A DNA stretch of 64,000 bases from Tetrapisispora phaffii CBS 4417 (Eukaryota; Ascomycota; Saccharomycetes; Saccharomycetales; Saccharomycetaceae), in assembly GCF_000236905.1 (NCBI RefSeq), contig NC_016534.1, forward strand, positions 124,001-188,000, in the 5' to 3' direction. The notes under the pieces were generated by a model. That model searched no databases. It was not told the DNA's origin and was given only the letters and a program-made list of their open reading frames with translations. A program made the translations under genes and the position numbers. Every line of letters starts with the position of its first letter. Position 1 is the stretch's first letter. Of this stretch, positions 29,912-39,838 are shown in pieces.

Positions 29912-31408
29912 CTAGAGAGATATCTTACTTTTTGCTGCTCTGTAGAATGGGATAGAATCTCTAATATTATAATTTCCGTATAAATATAGTATAATTCTTT
30001 CTAGTCCCAAGCCAAACCCACCATGTGGGACAGTACCTTCTTTTCTTAATTCTAGGTACCAATCCAAGTCTCCATTTTTATTGATTCCTCTTTTATGGAT
30101 AGCATCAGATAGCTTTTCGAAACTTTCTTCTCTTAGACTGCCACCGACGATTTCACCAATCTCTGGCAATAGTAAGTCGAAACATGCGACTGTTTTCTCA
30201 TCCTTGTTCAATTTCATATAGAAAGACTTTGTTTCTGATGGATAATCTGTAACAAAAACAGGACCTTTGAAACAGGTTTCAGCCAACCATTTTTCATGTT
30301 CTGTTTGTAAAGCTTCACCCCATCTGGGCACATATTTGGGAAATGGTATCTTTGAATGTTGAATCTTCAGAAGTTTAATAGCCTCTGTATAAGTAATTGA
30401 ACTCCAGGAAGAATCGTTAAGGAGAAGATCCCATCTCTCTTTCACTTTTTCCTTACTGAGACAACCTTCAGGGGCATTGTTTGGTATCAACTCATTGAAA
30501 TTATCATAACATTCCTTAACGCTATACTGTAGCATTGCTTTTACAAATGTAGTCAAATCAGTGATATTCTTAGTAAAACACATCTCCGCTTCCAACATCC
30601 AAAATTCAGATAGGTGTCTATTTGTATCACTTTCCTCTGCCCTGAAACAAGGTGTGACTGACCAACATTTTGATAAAGCTAAGGCTAAAATTTCCAAATG
30701 TAATTGAGCTGAAACTGTAAGATAGGTGGAACTACCAAAATATGACATTCCGTTTTTGTTCTCATCATCAAGATAATTCTTTGATTCGACTTTAAATAAT
30801 TCACCAGCACCTTCACAGTCATTGGCAGTTAAAACAGGTGCAGCAATTTTTGTATAGTCCTCCAAATTAAAGAATTTGTTCAATGCAAAGTCAAATTGAG
30901 ATCTGAACTTCATTAATGATCCCAAGTACGTAGTTCTATGTTTTAAAATTGGGTTGCTCCTCAAGTATGGCAAACTTTGGTATTTCTTTTGTAATGCATA
31001 GTTCTCTGATACGTCCCCTAATATAGATAAGTCACTTATTGGTTTATTAACCTTTAATTCATATTTCTGTTCTCTATGTGGCGTCAGTTCCAAGTCTGCA
31101 TGTTTAATTGTAATACTTTGGCCAGTCTTAAACTTCTTCAAATGCTCTAAGACTTCTGAATCGATGGTATCTGTTTCAGTGTTTTTTAAAGGAATGACAA
31201 CTTTCACAGAGTTCATAGTCGTACCATCGCTTAGATCTATGAATGCAATATTTTTCAAAACTCTCACAGACTTGACCCATCCATTAACGTCAGTAACTGA
31301 AGAAGGTAACACCAACGAATTGTTTAATCTTTTTAAACTGGAAATATGACACTTAGATATTGTCGACAATGCCCTTTTCAAGCAGATCGTACTGGATCTT
31401 GACAACAT
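29912..31408 (-). CDS. SLM5: Mitochondrial asparaginyl-tRNA synthetase
   Basis: Class IIb aminoacyl-tRNA synthetase that charges mitochondrial tRNA-Asn. It has 498 residues (492 in S. cerevisiae). A basic N-terminal presequence (MLSRSSTICLKRALS) is followed by an OB-fold anticodon-binding domain (about 35-130, GWVKSVRVLKNIAFIDLSDG). The catalytic domain from about 150 shows motif 2 CFRAEESDTNRHLSEFWMLEAEM and motif 3 GFGLGLERIILYLYG. Matches YCR024C, adjacent to YCR023C in S. cerevisiae too. Confidence 0.96.
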   Translation of the reverse strand: MLSRSSTICLKRALSTISKCHISSLKRLNNSLVLPSSVTDVNGWVKSVRVLKNIAFIDLSDGTTMNSVKVVIPLKNTETDTIDSEVLEHLKKFKTGQSITIKHADLELTPHREQKYELKVNKPISDLSILGDVSENYALQKKYQSLPYLRSNPILKHRTTYLGSLMKFRSQFDFALNKFFNLEDYTKIAAPVLTANDCEGAGELFKVESKNYLDDENKNGMSYFGSSTYLTVSAQLHLEILALALSKCWSVTPCFRAEESDTNRHLSEFWMLEAEMCFTKNITDLTTFVKAMLQYSVKECYDNFNELIPNNAPEGCLSKEKVKERWDLLLNDSSWSSITYTEAIKLLKIQHSKIPFPKYVPRWGEALQTEHEKWLAETCFKGPVFVTDYPSETKSFYMKLNKDEKTVACFDLLLPEIGEIVGGSLREESFEKLSDAIHKRGINKNGDLDWYLELRKEGTVPHGGFGLGLERIILYLYGNYNIRDSIPFYRAAKSKISL

Positions 31409-31828
31409 AAGACTCGGTTGCGATCAATAAATCTCTCGATAATATATCTAGCTGATTATCGTATACGGATAATAAGACAGATGTCAATTGTCTGTAATTA
31501 AAACTGCTTGTTAATTTAAATAACTTGAAGTTCATTGAAACTGGAACTGAAATTACCTTCAAAATTCGATGCCACACGATCACATGACTGCAGCAACTGT
31601 ACAAGACAAAGCCTACGTTCACACTATATGGTTTAGATGATGATGTCTACTAAATGCCAGTAAATAGTTCAACATGAAGTGATTGGATCCTATTGACGTG
31701 TTTCTTAAAGGTATTTATGCTATATATATTATGATATTGTTTTGTTCTATTTGAAAGATGGGCAATGAGAGGCCAGGAAAGGTAGATGCAGATGACGAGA
31801 CTAGTAGTGAATTTGTTTTCATAATATC
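31409..31828. other. Intergenic region MMS21-SLM5
   Basis: Spacer of 420 bp holding the SLM5 promoter and MMS21 3' flank. No gene, repeat or clear motif was seen. This is where the chromosome III-type block (YCR023C-YCR024C) meets the chromosome V-type block (YEL019C onwards). Confidence 0.5.
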
Positions 31829-32713
31829 TTACAATATGTCTAGTTCTTGATTCAATTTATCATTGTCTTCTTTGACTCTTAATTGCTTTATTTTGTTTAT
31901 TTTACATCTTAAAATCATTATTTTATCAAGAGAGAAATCGCTTAATTTTACTTTCTGACTACAAGCAGCTTGTGGACAATCTCTTTCACCTTGAGTTTCC
32001 AAATACGATTTGATACCTTGTTCGTCAAACACATGTCCACATTTTTTTGAAATCATTGGGCGTCTGTATGTCTTGCATGTGATGGGGCATGTCAATTCAA
32101 TTACACCACCCTCTATCTTCAAATCATCATCCGTGTTGGATTGGTTAATTGGAGCACCTCGTATCACTTCATCTGGAATAACATTTGCAGGGTTCTGCCA
32201 TAGGTATGGCAACACTCTCAGTAACTTATCCTTTTCTAATTCTATAGTTGGCAAGGCGTTAGCGGTCTGAGTGTTTGGATTATTAAGTTGAGAACGATCG
32301 TTAAACAACTCTGATAATTTTGGAGCAGTCAACTCTTTCGAGACATACTTATCCCATGTATCTAATGTAAAAGTCTCACATTGGTCAGAAAGAAGCTTGT
32401 ATTCTTTCTTTACTCTTGCTGTGTCATCAGTTAATTGTTTTGATTGTTTCATTTGAGTCAGCAGTTTTAAATACGATTCACAAGTGCTTCTCACAATCGG
32501 ATCTAGTACCTCATAGTGCAAATATGTCGGAATATTACTCTCTGATTCATCTTCTAAGTCGGATGTATCGTTCAGATTCAATAAATCGTAGATACATTGG
32601 TAGAATTGGTTTATGCAAGACTTATAATAATCTTGTACATCAACGGCTCTTAATGAATGAAACGCTTTCGACGAGTCTGGATGCATAGGAGCAGACTCTG
32701 GTATTATACTCAT
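31829..32713 (-). CDS. MMS21: SUMO E3 ligase of the Smc5/6 complex (Nse2)
   Basis: SP-RING SUMO ligase that acts within Smc5/6 in DNA repair and chromosome integrity. It has 294 residues (267 in S. cerevisiae). The N-terminal half is helical and probably docks on the Smc5 coiled coil. The SP-RING lies at about 208-265: CPITCKTYRRPMISKKCGHVF then DCPQAACSQKV, with the single-zinc Cys/His pattern typical of SP-RINGs. The Lys-rich C-terminus follows. Divergent from EAF5, as YEL019C and YEL018W are. Confidence 0.93.
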   Translation of the reverse strand: MSIIPESAPMHPDSSKAFHSLRAVDVQDYYKSCINQFYQCIYDLLNLNDTSDLEDESESNIPTYLHYEVLDPIVRSTCESYLKLLTQMKQSKQLTDDTARVKKEYKLLSDQCETFTLDTWDKYVSKELTAPKLSELFNDRSQLNNPNTQTANALPTIELEKDKLLRVLPYLWQNPANVIPDEVIRGAPINQSNTDDDLKIEGGVIELTCPITCKTYRRPMISKKCGHVFDEQGIKSYLETQGERDCPQAACSQKVKLSDFSLDKIMILRCKINKIKQLRVKEDNDKLNQELDIL

Positions 32714-32987
32714 CTTAACAGATATCTTCTCGTACTTTTTGTAGTTGGCTGCATTGGCCTGGTATTAAGTGCTTTTACCTAATCTTTACGTTATTTTGCC
32801 TTTTATTTATATAGTGAATGTTTTCGATGTCGAAATCTAAAGCAAATACTTTTTTTTAAAAACGAAAACAAACATTTAAGAAGTTGATAAAATGAGCTTC
32901 GATTAGAGAACTGCTGTATATAGATGACAGTGAAGATAAACATATTGACGATATCCATCAGTGCAATTGCAAGATAGAAAGGGTGTA

Positions 32988-33923
32988 ATGAGCAGTCCAA
33001 AGAATTCCAGCACGCACGTCGGTTTGAGACCTGAAATCAGTGAGTTAATTGTCTTGCAAATGATCTATAGTTTGCTAATGGCAAAGAATGGTGGTCGTGG
33101 GCAACAAGTGTTGAGTAGCAGTGGTGGAGTGAATGAGAGCATGCAAGATTCTAGCATGAGCAACTCTGGGGCTCCCAATGGACCTTTGTTCAGAGTGTCA
33201 TTGGTTAAACTAACAAACGAGATTCAAAACAATATATTAATTAACCAAGTTATATCGATACAAGAGAACCAAAGTATGAACAAGATTGGAATCAACGATA
33301 TACTGAAGATAATCAGTAACCTTTTCCCTGGACACAAGACATCGTTAGTTGATGGACAGATCAGTTTCCACAATTTGCAACTGAACAGTCTTCGAACTGA
33401 TCTTATTAAAAAATATACGAATTTTAAAACTCAAAAGCTCCAAACAATCAATAAGTTAGAAGAACGTATATCCAGTGTGAAGAACCACAACGAGGCACCC
33501 AGCAGTGGAGCTGCAACTCCAGTGTGGGGAACGAAAGCAAGCATGAATAAGGTTACGAAGAAGGATAAGAGCAGGTCCATGATGGACCCTAAGAGAGAGA
33601 AACTGTTACAATTGTATCGTGACACAGTATTGAATAAATTACAAGGTAAAAGTAAAATATTTGACGATTTATATAGGACTATTGATGAGAACGAAAAGCA
33701 AAAGAAGACAATCCCTATTGGTATAGTTAAGAGTAAGATTGAAATGGAACATATTAAAACTAAAACACCACAGAGTGTACATGATTTACAACTAATATTA
33801 CAAAAAAGCATATGCGATGGGTTAATGAGATTCCCTGTAGGTAGCAAAGAGTGGAAATTAGCCAAACAGGTACAGTTAGATTTTGACGATACAGTCCAAT
33901 TCATGAGAAGAGCATTAGAATAA
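32988..33923 (+). CDS. EAF5: NuA4 histone acetyltransferase subunit Eaf5-like
   Basis: Protein of 311 residues from the ATG at 32988 (279 in S. cerevisiae). An in-frame upstream GTG at 32961 is not used as a start in yeast. The conserved N-terminal part reads RPEISELIVLQMIYSLLMAKN; the rest is helical and Lys/Gln-rich with a low-complexity linker (about 160-195). Eaf5 forms a submodule of NuA4 with Eaf7 and Eaf3 and helps chromatin transcription. The family is weakly conserved, so the call leans on the N-terminal resemblance plus position: divergent from MMS21 and next to PMP, as in YEL017C-A to YEL019C. The insert SSGGVNESMQDSSMSNSG makes it longer than the S. cerevisiae protein. Confidence 0.82.
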   Translation: MSSPKNSSTHVGLRPEISELIVLQMIYSLLMAKNGGRGQQVLSSSGGVNESMQDSSMSNSGAPNGPLFRVSLVKLTNEIQNNILINQVISIQENQSMNKIGINDILKIISNLFPGHKTSLVDGQISFHNLQLNSLRTDLIKKYTNFKTQKLQTINKLEERISSVKNHNEAPSSGAATPVWGTKASMNKVTKKDKSRSMMDPKREKLLQLYRDTVLNKLQGKSKIFDDLYRTIDENEKQKKTIPIGIVKSKIEMEHIKTKTPQSVHDLQLILQKSICDGLMRFPVGSKEWKLAKQVQLDFDDTVQFMRRALE

Positions 33924-34375
33924 CATATATATATATATATATATAATCAATTAAAAAATCACAAAAGTCACATATTAAATTAAAAAAGAAAGATAAACAA
34001 AGTATAAATGTATATATATACTGTAACAAACCAAATCACACACATTCAGTTGGTAAATACTTAAAATATTCTTTCCTTTTAGCTTTGCACTGTTAGTTCA
34101 TCGAATTAGTTATTAGTTATTAAAAAGTTGCACAGGAGAATTATAATAAAATCATATAGTCAAAGAAAAACATGGGGAATATTGTAGACATTGAACAATT
34201 GCAAAAACATAGCGATGCAGAACCACACACGTTCAAACATGGCATCATTGAAACAATTCAAAGCCTCAAATTTCACCCATCTTGTTAATTAGTAAATGTC
34301 GAAAGTAGAGTTGGAAAAAGAGAGTAAAATAGCAAACGAAGGTTAAGAGAGTATCAATCTAATTCGATGACCCAC
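33924..34375. other. Convergent intergenic region EAF5-PMP
   Basis: AT-rich 3' flanks of two convergent genes, starting with an (AT)n tract at about 33925-33945. No gene is supported. GTT3 (YEL017W), expected nearby from S. cerevisiae order, is absent. Confidence 0.5.
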
Positions 34376-34498
34376 TTAGAATCTTTGCAATCCCTTTTGT
34401 CTAGCTTGCCATTTTCTGTAGGCAATAGTAGACAAGATAGCGATAACAGCTAAACCAACTAAAATGAAGACTAAAATAACACCACCTGGTAAAGTCAT
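34376..34498 (-). CDS. PMP1: Plasma membrane H+-ATPase proteolipid Pmp1/Pmp2
   Basis: A 40-residue single-span proteolipid that associates with the plasma membrane ATPase Pma1 and stimulates it. The translation starts MTLPGGVILVFILVGLAV and ends YRKWQARQKGLQRF, nearly identical to S. cerevisiae Pmp1 and Pmp2 (also 40 residues). The hydrophobic span covers about residues 5-27 and a basic cytosolic tail follows, the part that binds phosphoinositides in studied homologues. A longer frame extends upstream, but the ATG at 34498 (antisense CAT at 34496-34498) is the family start. One gene here stands for the pair YCR024C-A/YEL017C-A. Confidence 0.97.
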   Translation of the reverse strand: MTLPGGVILVFILVGLAVIAILSTIAYRKWQARQKGLQRF

Positions 34499-35565
34499 TG
34501 TTTGATATGAGTATATAATATGTTGTTTGATGTTCTGGAGGAAGAGGAAAGAAATATAAGCAAACGCTACAACTGTGGAAATATATAATCGAGGTATGTA
34601 CTTTAAGAAACAATAAACCAAGATAGGAACTACTTATATATATAATTACAACGGTAACAATTAGCATTTCGAGTGAAAAATTCAAACAAATAAAATAATA
34701 TACCTCATCGCAAGGAAAATGGAATAAGAGAGAGTTGGTGTGAGTGAGTGCATATGAGTTGTATTTCAATCTCCTATTTGTCTACATGCAGAGACAACAA
34801 ACGATAAGGTCCAGCGACGGTCAATTGCATTTTGCAGAGAGAAACATTGAATCAAAACGGACTTCGATTCAGAGGCAGTTATAACGTCTCGCCATCTTTT
34901 ACTAGCACGTCGATTAGTGATTACAACATGAGTTTTTAACAGGTCAACAAGTGAGAACTAGCTAGATGGAAAGGTGTGTGTGTGTGTGTGTGTGTGTGGA
35001 CATGTCGACGTGTGCAGTGCAAACAAACATTGCTTGTTTTCGAGTTGAGTGTTTGGACACTCGGTTCTCGTTCCAGTGTCAACGTCCACGTTCCTTTGAG
35101 GGATTAAAGTCGAAGGTTTTGCTGTTCTTGTTTTTCATGTCGTCGGTCGTTGCTGTTGCATGTGTCTTATGTGTTCTCGTTGAGCGTTACAGTACGGCTG
35201 CTGTCCTTTGCGAGATAAAAATACGAAAACAGAGCGAACAGCACCCATTGAAGGTCTTGGTTGGTGCTCAAGACAAGAGTGGATGGATCTGGTGGGACAA
35301 GAGAGGGCCACTTAACCTGGGTTGTTTGTTTGTTGAGAGCACTTTCTTATTCGGCAGTAAGATACTGATTGGTCGATGTGGTTGCGGCTGTATTCTATTC
35401 CTGTTTGCTGATTGTTTGTGTGAAGTTGGAGGTCATCGTCATTGTTTCTGGAAAACTCTGGCTTTGGTACTGTTCCTTTTCAGGTAATTATATATGTATG
35501 TATGCATATATTATTTCATATTTGTTTATTGTATACTTATTTATGTATGGGTGTGTCTTTCATGC
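34499..35565. other. PMP upstream region with GT-rich bias
   Basis: The region upstream of PMP and downstream of NPP. A (GT)12 microsatellite lies at 34974-34998, and the + strand from about 34970 to 35560 is strongly G+T-biased. A 173-codon ATG ORF (34966-35487) arises from this bias; its product would be Cys/Val-rich because the GT repeat encodes Cys-Val units. It resembles no family and is not called as a gene. Confidence 0.5.
34974..34998 (+). repeat. GT dinucleotide microsatellite
   Basis: Twelve and a half uninterrupted GT units. Such tracts are mutable and can form alternative DNA structure; this one lies about 475 bp upstream of the PMP start. Confidence 0.95.
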
Positions 35566-38028
35566 TTATATACTTTCACTTGTTTCCTCGTTGTTCATCA
35601 TTTCTTCTACTTCATCGACGACATTATCGATCAGTTCTTTTGTGCCGTCGATTAAGTCTTTGGCATCGTCAATTAGATTGCCGAACCAGTTGATTACATT
35701 GTCGCCTAGGGTCGAGTTGCTAGGGACCAGTTCACTGGCACTGGAACTCGCAATTGCACTTGCGCTCGTAGTGGCACTTGTGGTGCTAGCAATTGTGTTT
35801 GGTTGAAGTAATGTGGTTGTATGGGCGGTTCCACTACTGTCTGTGGTGATGATTGCACTCGAAGATATTAGAGACGATATGATGCTGGGGATTCCAGGGA
35901 CTGGCATCGATGCCATGGTTATGTTCCCGCCGATGTAACTGTCGGTGTCGTTCTCTAACGTTTCATCGTCTTCATCATCGTACCCTTCTTCCCATGCTTT
36001 AGACCCACCCCAGATATAATTGTACGTGTTCCATTTGCTGAATTTATCTTCAATGTAACTAAAATCGTCCTCAATCAATAGTAAATCGAAGTTGTTAGCA
36101 TCGAATATATCTTTGTTGTGTTTAATTAAACTGGTTTCAAAGTCGTCTTCTTCTTCATTCTTATTCGATGAAGATTCAACAGCAGAATTGATGCTCTTTC
36201 TTTCACGGAAGCTGATGTGTCTATCCTTTAATTTAATACCACTAATGTCACACAATAATTTATAAATTTCAACATTCTCAAATGATTCAACATATCCTTT
36301 ATTGAAGTATGGTCCAACACCAATAAATAACGATCGCATATCGATATGTGTATTATTATAACCATGAGACCCTATTATAGTGTCTTTTTTCTTCTTGATA
36401 TCAGAACTATCCATAATTGCAAATCCTGGTTCGGGAACAACCCAAATTGGAGGCACTCTTCTCTTGGCTAAAATATCATTCTCTTTCGACTCAACGTCAA
36501 AATTATAGTTAAATTCTGGAGGAAACTGTCCACTTAAATAAATGTTGAAAAATGGAGATAATAATTGTTGATTTAAATTTCTTTTAAGTTCTTGATAAAC
36601 TGAGTTAATCGTGGCTTTCTTATCGACATTAAGTGTTAGTATTGGGCCTTCATAAATGGCATGAGAAACTAACGATTTTCTAGATTCAGCAGATAATAAT
36701 TCTTCATATGGAATAACATTTTCCGGAACGTCAATATCACTCATACCATGATCACTGACTATCAAAACGTTTGTAAATTTCTCGATATTTCTTGCTTTTA
36801 TCTCCATGAATAAGGTTTCAAAAAATGTGTCTAGTTCTTTTAATAGTTTAACAAACGCTTTGCCGGATTTAGTGTTCTTTTCATCAATACCATTTCTAAC
36901 TGATATTGGATAACCATTCAAATGACCAAATGCATCAATTTGTGGAATGTAACTCAAAATCATTTGTGGTCTATCTGAGATTGCCTCCACGTCGATATAA
37001 GCTAAAATATTCTTCAATTTTTCATCAAATGTTTCCTTTTGATTATATTTGACATTATAAAATGGAGTTCTTTCTTCAGGAACTTTGACATTTATAAGTT
37101 TTTCCAATTTGCTATAATCGACATTACTACCTGGCCACATATGAGTGGCAACTTTATATGGCAAATCGATTAATTTACCACTTGAATCTCTCTTAGCATA
37201 AGCACGTTGAATAGTCTCCCAGATCGGTTCACTTGCATTATACCAGAATAATGGATCTTCGTTCTGCGGCTCAAAAATATCATCTAAGACACTATCATGG
37301 AAATAATTCGATACAATACCGTGGTCAATTGGGTAATCACCTGTAACTAAGGACCAATGATTTGGAAATGTTTGTGCAGGAAAAGAAGGGATCATATAAG
37401 GTGTTGATGTGATATTATAGTCCTCTTTCTCCAATGTATATAAAGAATGTAAAAAGGGAGTATTTTTCTTGGAGATCAGAGCAGGATGGAAACCGTCAAT
37501 AGATATCATCATAGTCAATGGATAAAACGGGTGCGATCCATTGGTATATTTCTTATAAGGATCGAAATCATGAGAGTTTATCAAATTATTCAAAAATGAT
37601 GCAGATGTGAATTGATCAGGGTGCGTGCTCTTGATCGATCCACTCACTAGCATTGTGAACGTTAGAAATAAAGCTAACACGCTTATAAGTCTTATCAATA
37701 ATTTTCTTCTTATGATAAAACTACTGAGACCTGAATGTTTACCATTGAATACAGAATGATTGAATTCCAAACTGCCATCGTGTTCACGATCTAATCTACC
37801 TCCACTGTTATCTAAATCATATAATGGAATACCTCTTCCATTATCACGACTTGTTCCATTCTCACCAACATAGTTATTATTAATTGACTGCCAGTACAGT
37901 CTGTTTCTGTAAAACCAATATTTAACATTGTTCCAAACATTACTATTTGTTGGATGAGAATCACTATTCAAAATCTCGTTAACACCATCAACTTCACTAT
38001 CTATATCAAATGAATCTATATCTGACAT
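35566..38028 (-). CDS. NPP1: Nucleotide pyrophosphatase/phosphodiesterase (Npp1/Npp2-like)
   Basis: Type II membrane ecto-enzyme that hydrolyses nucleotides, induced by phosphate starvation in S. cerevisiae. From the ATG at 38028 (CAT at 38026-38028) it has 820 residues, against 742 for Npp1 and 493 for Npp2; a further upstream frame has no ATG. A cytosolic N-terminus (1-109) precedes a single membrane anchor (about 110-131). The catalytic domain shows the metal ligand D178 in ISIDGFHP and nucleophile T220 in FPAQTFPNHWSLVTG, then VSDHGMSD and SHGYNN. An acidic region and a Ser/Thr/Ala-rich tail follow. Probably the retained copy of YCR026C/YEL016C; it lies beside RHB1 as YCR026C does. Confidence 0.93.
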   Translation of the reverse strand: MSDIDSFDIDSEVDGVNEILNSDSHPTNSNVWNNVKYWFYRNRLYWQSINNNYVGENGTSRDNGRGIPLYDLDNSGGRLDREHDGSLEFNHSVFNGKHSGLSSFIIRRKLLIRLISVLALFLTFTMLVSGSIKSTHPDQFTSASFLNNLINSHDFDPYKKYTNGSHPFYPLTMMISIDGFHPALISKKNTPFLHSLYTLEKEDYNITSTPYMIPSFPAQTFPNHWSLVTGDYPIDHGIVSNYFHDSVLDDIFEPQNEDPLFWYNASEPIWETIQRAYAKRDSSGKLIDLPYKVATHMWPGSNVDYSKLEKLINVKVPEERTPFYNVKYNQKETFDEKLKNILAYIDVEAISDRPQMILSYIPQIDAFGHLNGYPISVRNGIDEKNTKSGKAFVKLLKELDTFFETLFMEIKARNIEKFTNVLIVSDHGMSDIDVPENVIPYEELLSAESRKSLVSHAIYEGPILTLNVDKKATINSVYQELKRNLNQQLLSPFFNIYLSGQFPPEFNYNFDVESKENDILAKRRVPPIWVVPEPGFAIMDSSDIKKKKDTIIGSHGYNNTHIDMRSLFIGVGPYFNKGYVESFENVEIYKLLCDISGIKLKDRHISFRERKSINSAVESSSNKNEEEDDFETSLIKHNKDIFDANNFDLLLIEDDFSYIEDKFSKWNTYNYIWGGSKAWEEGYDDEDDETLENDTDSYIGGNITMASMPVPGIPSIISSLISSSAIITTDSSGTAHTTTLLQPNTIASTTSATTSASAIASSSASELVPSNSTLGDNVINWFGNLIDDAKDLIDGTKELIDNVVDEVEEMMNNEETSESI

Positions 38029-38631
38029 TTGTGACCAATTGGATGTGAATAGTCTATATGTATATATTATCTTAATCTTTTTGTTTGCGTGAATACGTTT
38101 ATTCTTTGAAATATAAATGAGAGATCGTAATATGTTAATGTCCAACTCTTTGAGATTAACTTCAATGTGCTATCTCACAGATTATATCATCCCAATTCAT
38201 AACTATACTTCATATATATTCAATAGAAACACGTTACAATTACTACTATTAGAATAATAATAACACTTTATAGAATCGAAGATGTAGATGTGTCTTAAAC
38301 ACCTTGTCGGCTTTCCAATGTTTCGCACACAAAAGAAAGAAGAAGGGTGGAAAAGTTGTGGATATTTGAAAGAAGATGAGATGACAGTATGAAATATTAT
38401 AAAAAGAGATCCATTAAGGATATTTGAAATGGCATGTGTCTATAAAAGATAGTCTAAAGCTGTAGATATGTATAATTATGAATATTTATAAGACTAGATT
38501 CTAAATATTTAAAAAAAGAAGGCTAAAAAAAAAACGAGAAAAACCTTTAGTATGTCTGTGCAGTCTATAAGTGTTTGATTATTATTTTTTGTCGTTGAAG
38601 AAGTATTAACTTGATGTCTAGTGTTGTATAT
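38029..38631. other. Intergenic region RHB1-NPP
   Basis: AT-rich promoter region for NPP (read leftwards) and RHB1 3' flank. Poly(A) tracts lie near 38510-38535. No Pho4 E-box (CACGTG) was seen, although NPP genes are phosphate-regulated in S. cerevisiae. Confidence 0.5.
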
Positions 38632-39369
38632 TTACATTACAGTGCATTTTGCATCGTCGCCTAATGGACCATTTGCTGCCAAATATTCCATTTCTTTCAA
38701 CAATATCAGAATTGATTCGTCGACGTTGATATTCAGTTTAGTACTTACCTCTATAAATCCAACTTTCGGTAAGTTTGCAATATGTTGTACTGGAGAGTTG
38801 TTGCTGTTATCAATGTGTCCGTTTTTATTACCATTCCTTTGTTGTTTGATCGACATGAGACTATTTGATATGTATTTTGTTAATTGTTCTCCTTCTGATT
38901 TTTTCACGATTGAATTTCGATCCAATTTACACTCACTAGTGTCTCTTGAATCAATCTTGTTAGCTACTACTATTACCGGAATGTCATTAATGTTTTCTAG
39001 TTGATCTACCAGTTTTTCCCATATTATTTTTATTAAATCAAAACTATGTCTATTGTTGACACTATAACATAATATGATTCCTTTGCAACCATTCAAGCAC
39101 TTACTGTTTATCATAGAAGTTTCATCTTGACCTGCAGTGTCAATGATCTCTAATGTATAATCTTGATTATTATATTTTAGCATTTTTGTGAATTCATTTT
39201 GTACATTCGTAGGATAATGTGACTCTACAAAATGTGATTCAACATATTGAACGCATAAAGATGTCTTCCCAACAGCTTTACCACCAAATATACAAATCTT
39301 GAATTGAAGACCCTTAGGAGCATCTTGTATGGAATGTGTACCACCAAACATTAAACTATCACTCTCCAT
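38632..39369 (-). CDS. RHB1: Rheb-type small GTPase
   Basis: Ras-superfamily GTPase of 245 residues; in S. cerevisiae Rhb1 (209 residues) affects basic amino acid uptake. P-loop GGKAVGKTS lies at 29-37 (Rheb-like, with Ala-Val where Ras has Gly-Gly). The switch I threonine follows (YPTNVQ, T54), then DTAGQ at 77-81, the NKID base-specificity motif, and EVSTK as G5. Between NKID and EVSTK there is an extra hydrophilic insert (KQQRNGNKNGHIDNSNN region), which explains the greater length. It ends in a CaaX box CTVM, predicting farnesylation. Adjacent to NPP, as YCR027C is to YCR026C. Confidence 0.93.
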   Translation of the reverse strand: MESDSLMFGGTHSIQDAPKGLQFKICIFGGKAVGKTSLCVQYVESHFVESHYPTNVQNEFTKMLKYNNQDYTLEIIDTAGQDETSMINSKCLNGCKGIILCYSVNNRHSFDLIKIIWEKLVDQLENINDIPVIVVANKIDSRDTSECKLDRNSIVKKSEGEQLTKYISNSLMSIKQQRNGNKNGHIDNSNNSPVQHIANLPKVGFIEVSTKLNINVDESILILLKEMEYLAANGPLGDDAKCTVM

Positions 39370-39838
39370 CTTTCCAAACTAATCACTAACGTCTTTTTAA
39401 TAATATAACCTTCCTCTAAGGGCAACACCGTAGAACAGTTCTATCACTTCCTTATATCAACCTCCTTTGCCAAAGAATAGTCTAGGTACTCCAAAGATAT
39501 ATACAGTGCAAACACTAGACTTGATATGGTCTTAGCACATATATAATATCTAATTATATAAATTCAACTAATCATATAATATGTATGTTATATGATTATT
39601 TTTTCATTGTAGCTCTTATTCCCAGATTTCGAGAAATCTTCCACTACGAAAATGAAATTTATTCACCATTTAAAAGTGTAAAGTTATATATTTATTTTAT
39701 TTTTAACTGCGATTATTCTACATAGACGAAGTTGAAACTGATCGACCTTGAAGTATCTAGGATTGATTATTGAAAGTGTATAAGTACTTTGTTTTTATTG
39801 GTAACGCCACTATCACGTAACTAACGAACCTGATAACC
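39370..39838. other. Divergent promoter region RHB1-EDC3
   Basis: AT-rich spacer between divergent genes. It contains an inverted repeat (AATCATATAA, 8-base gap, TTATATGATT) at about 39569-39596. The sequence ATCACGTAAC at about 39812 is not a full Abf1 or Cbf1 match. Confidence 0.5.

Noticed and set aside
34966..35487. A 173-codon ATG ORF upstream of PMP
   Set aside because: It runs through a GT microsatellite and a GT-biased block, encodes a Cys/Val-rich product with no family features, and lies antisense in a likely promoter.
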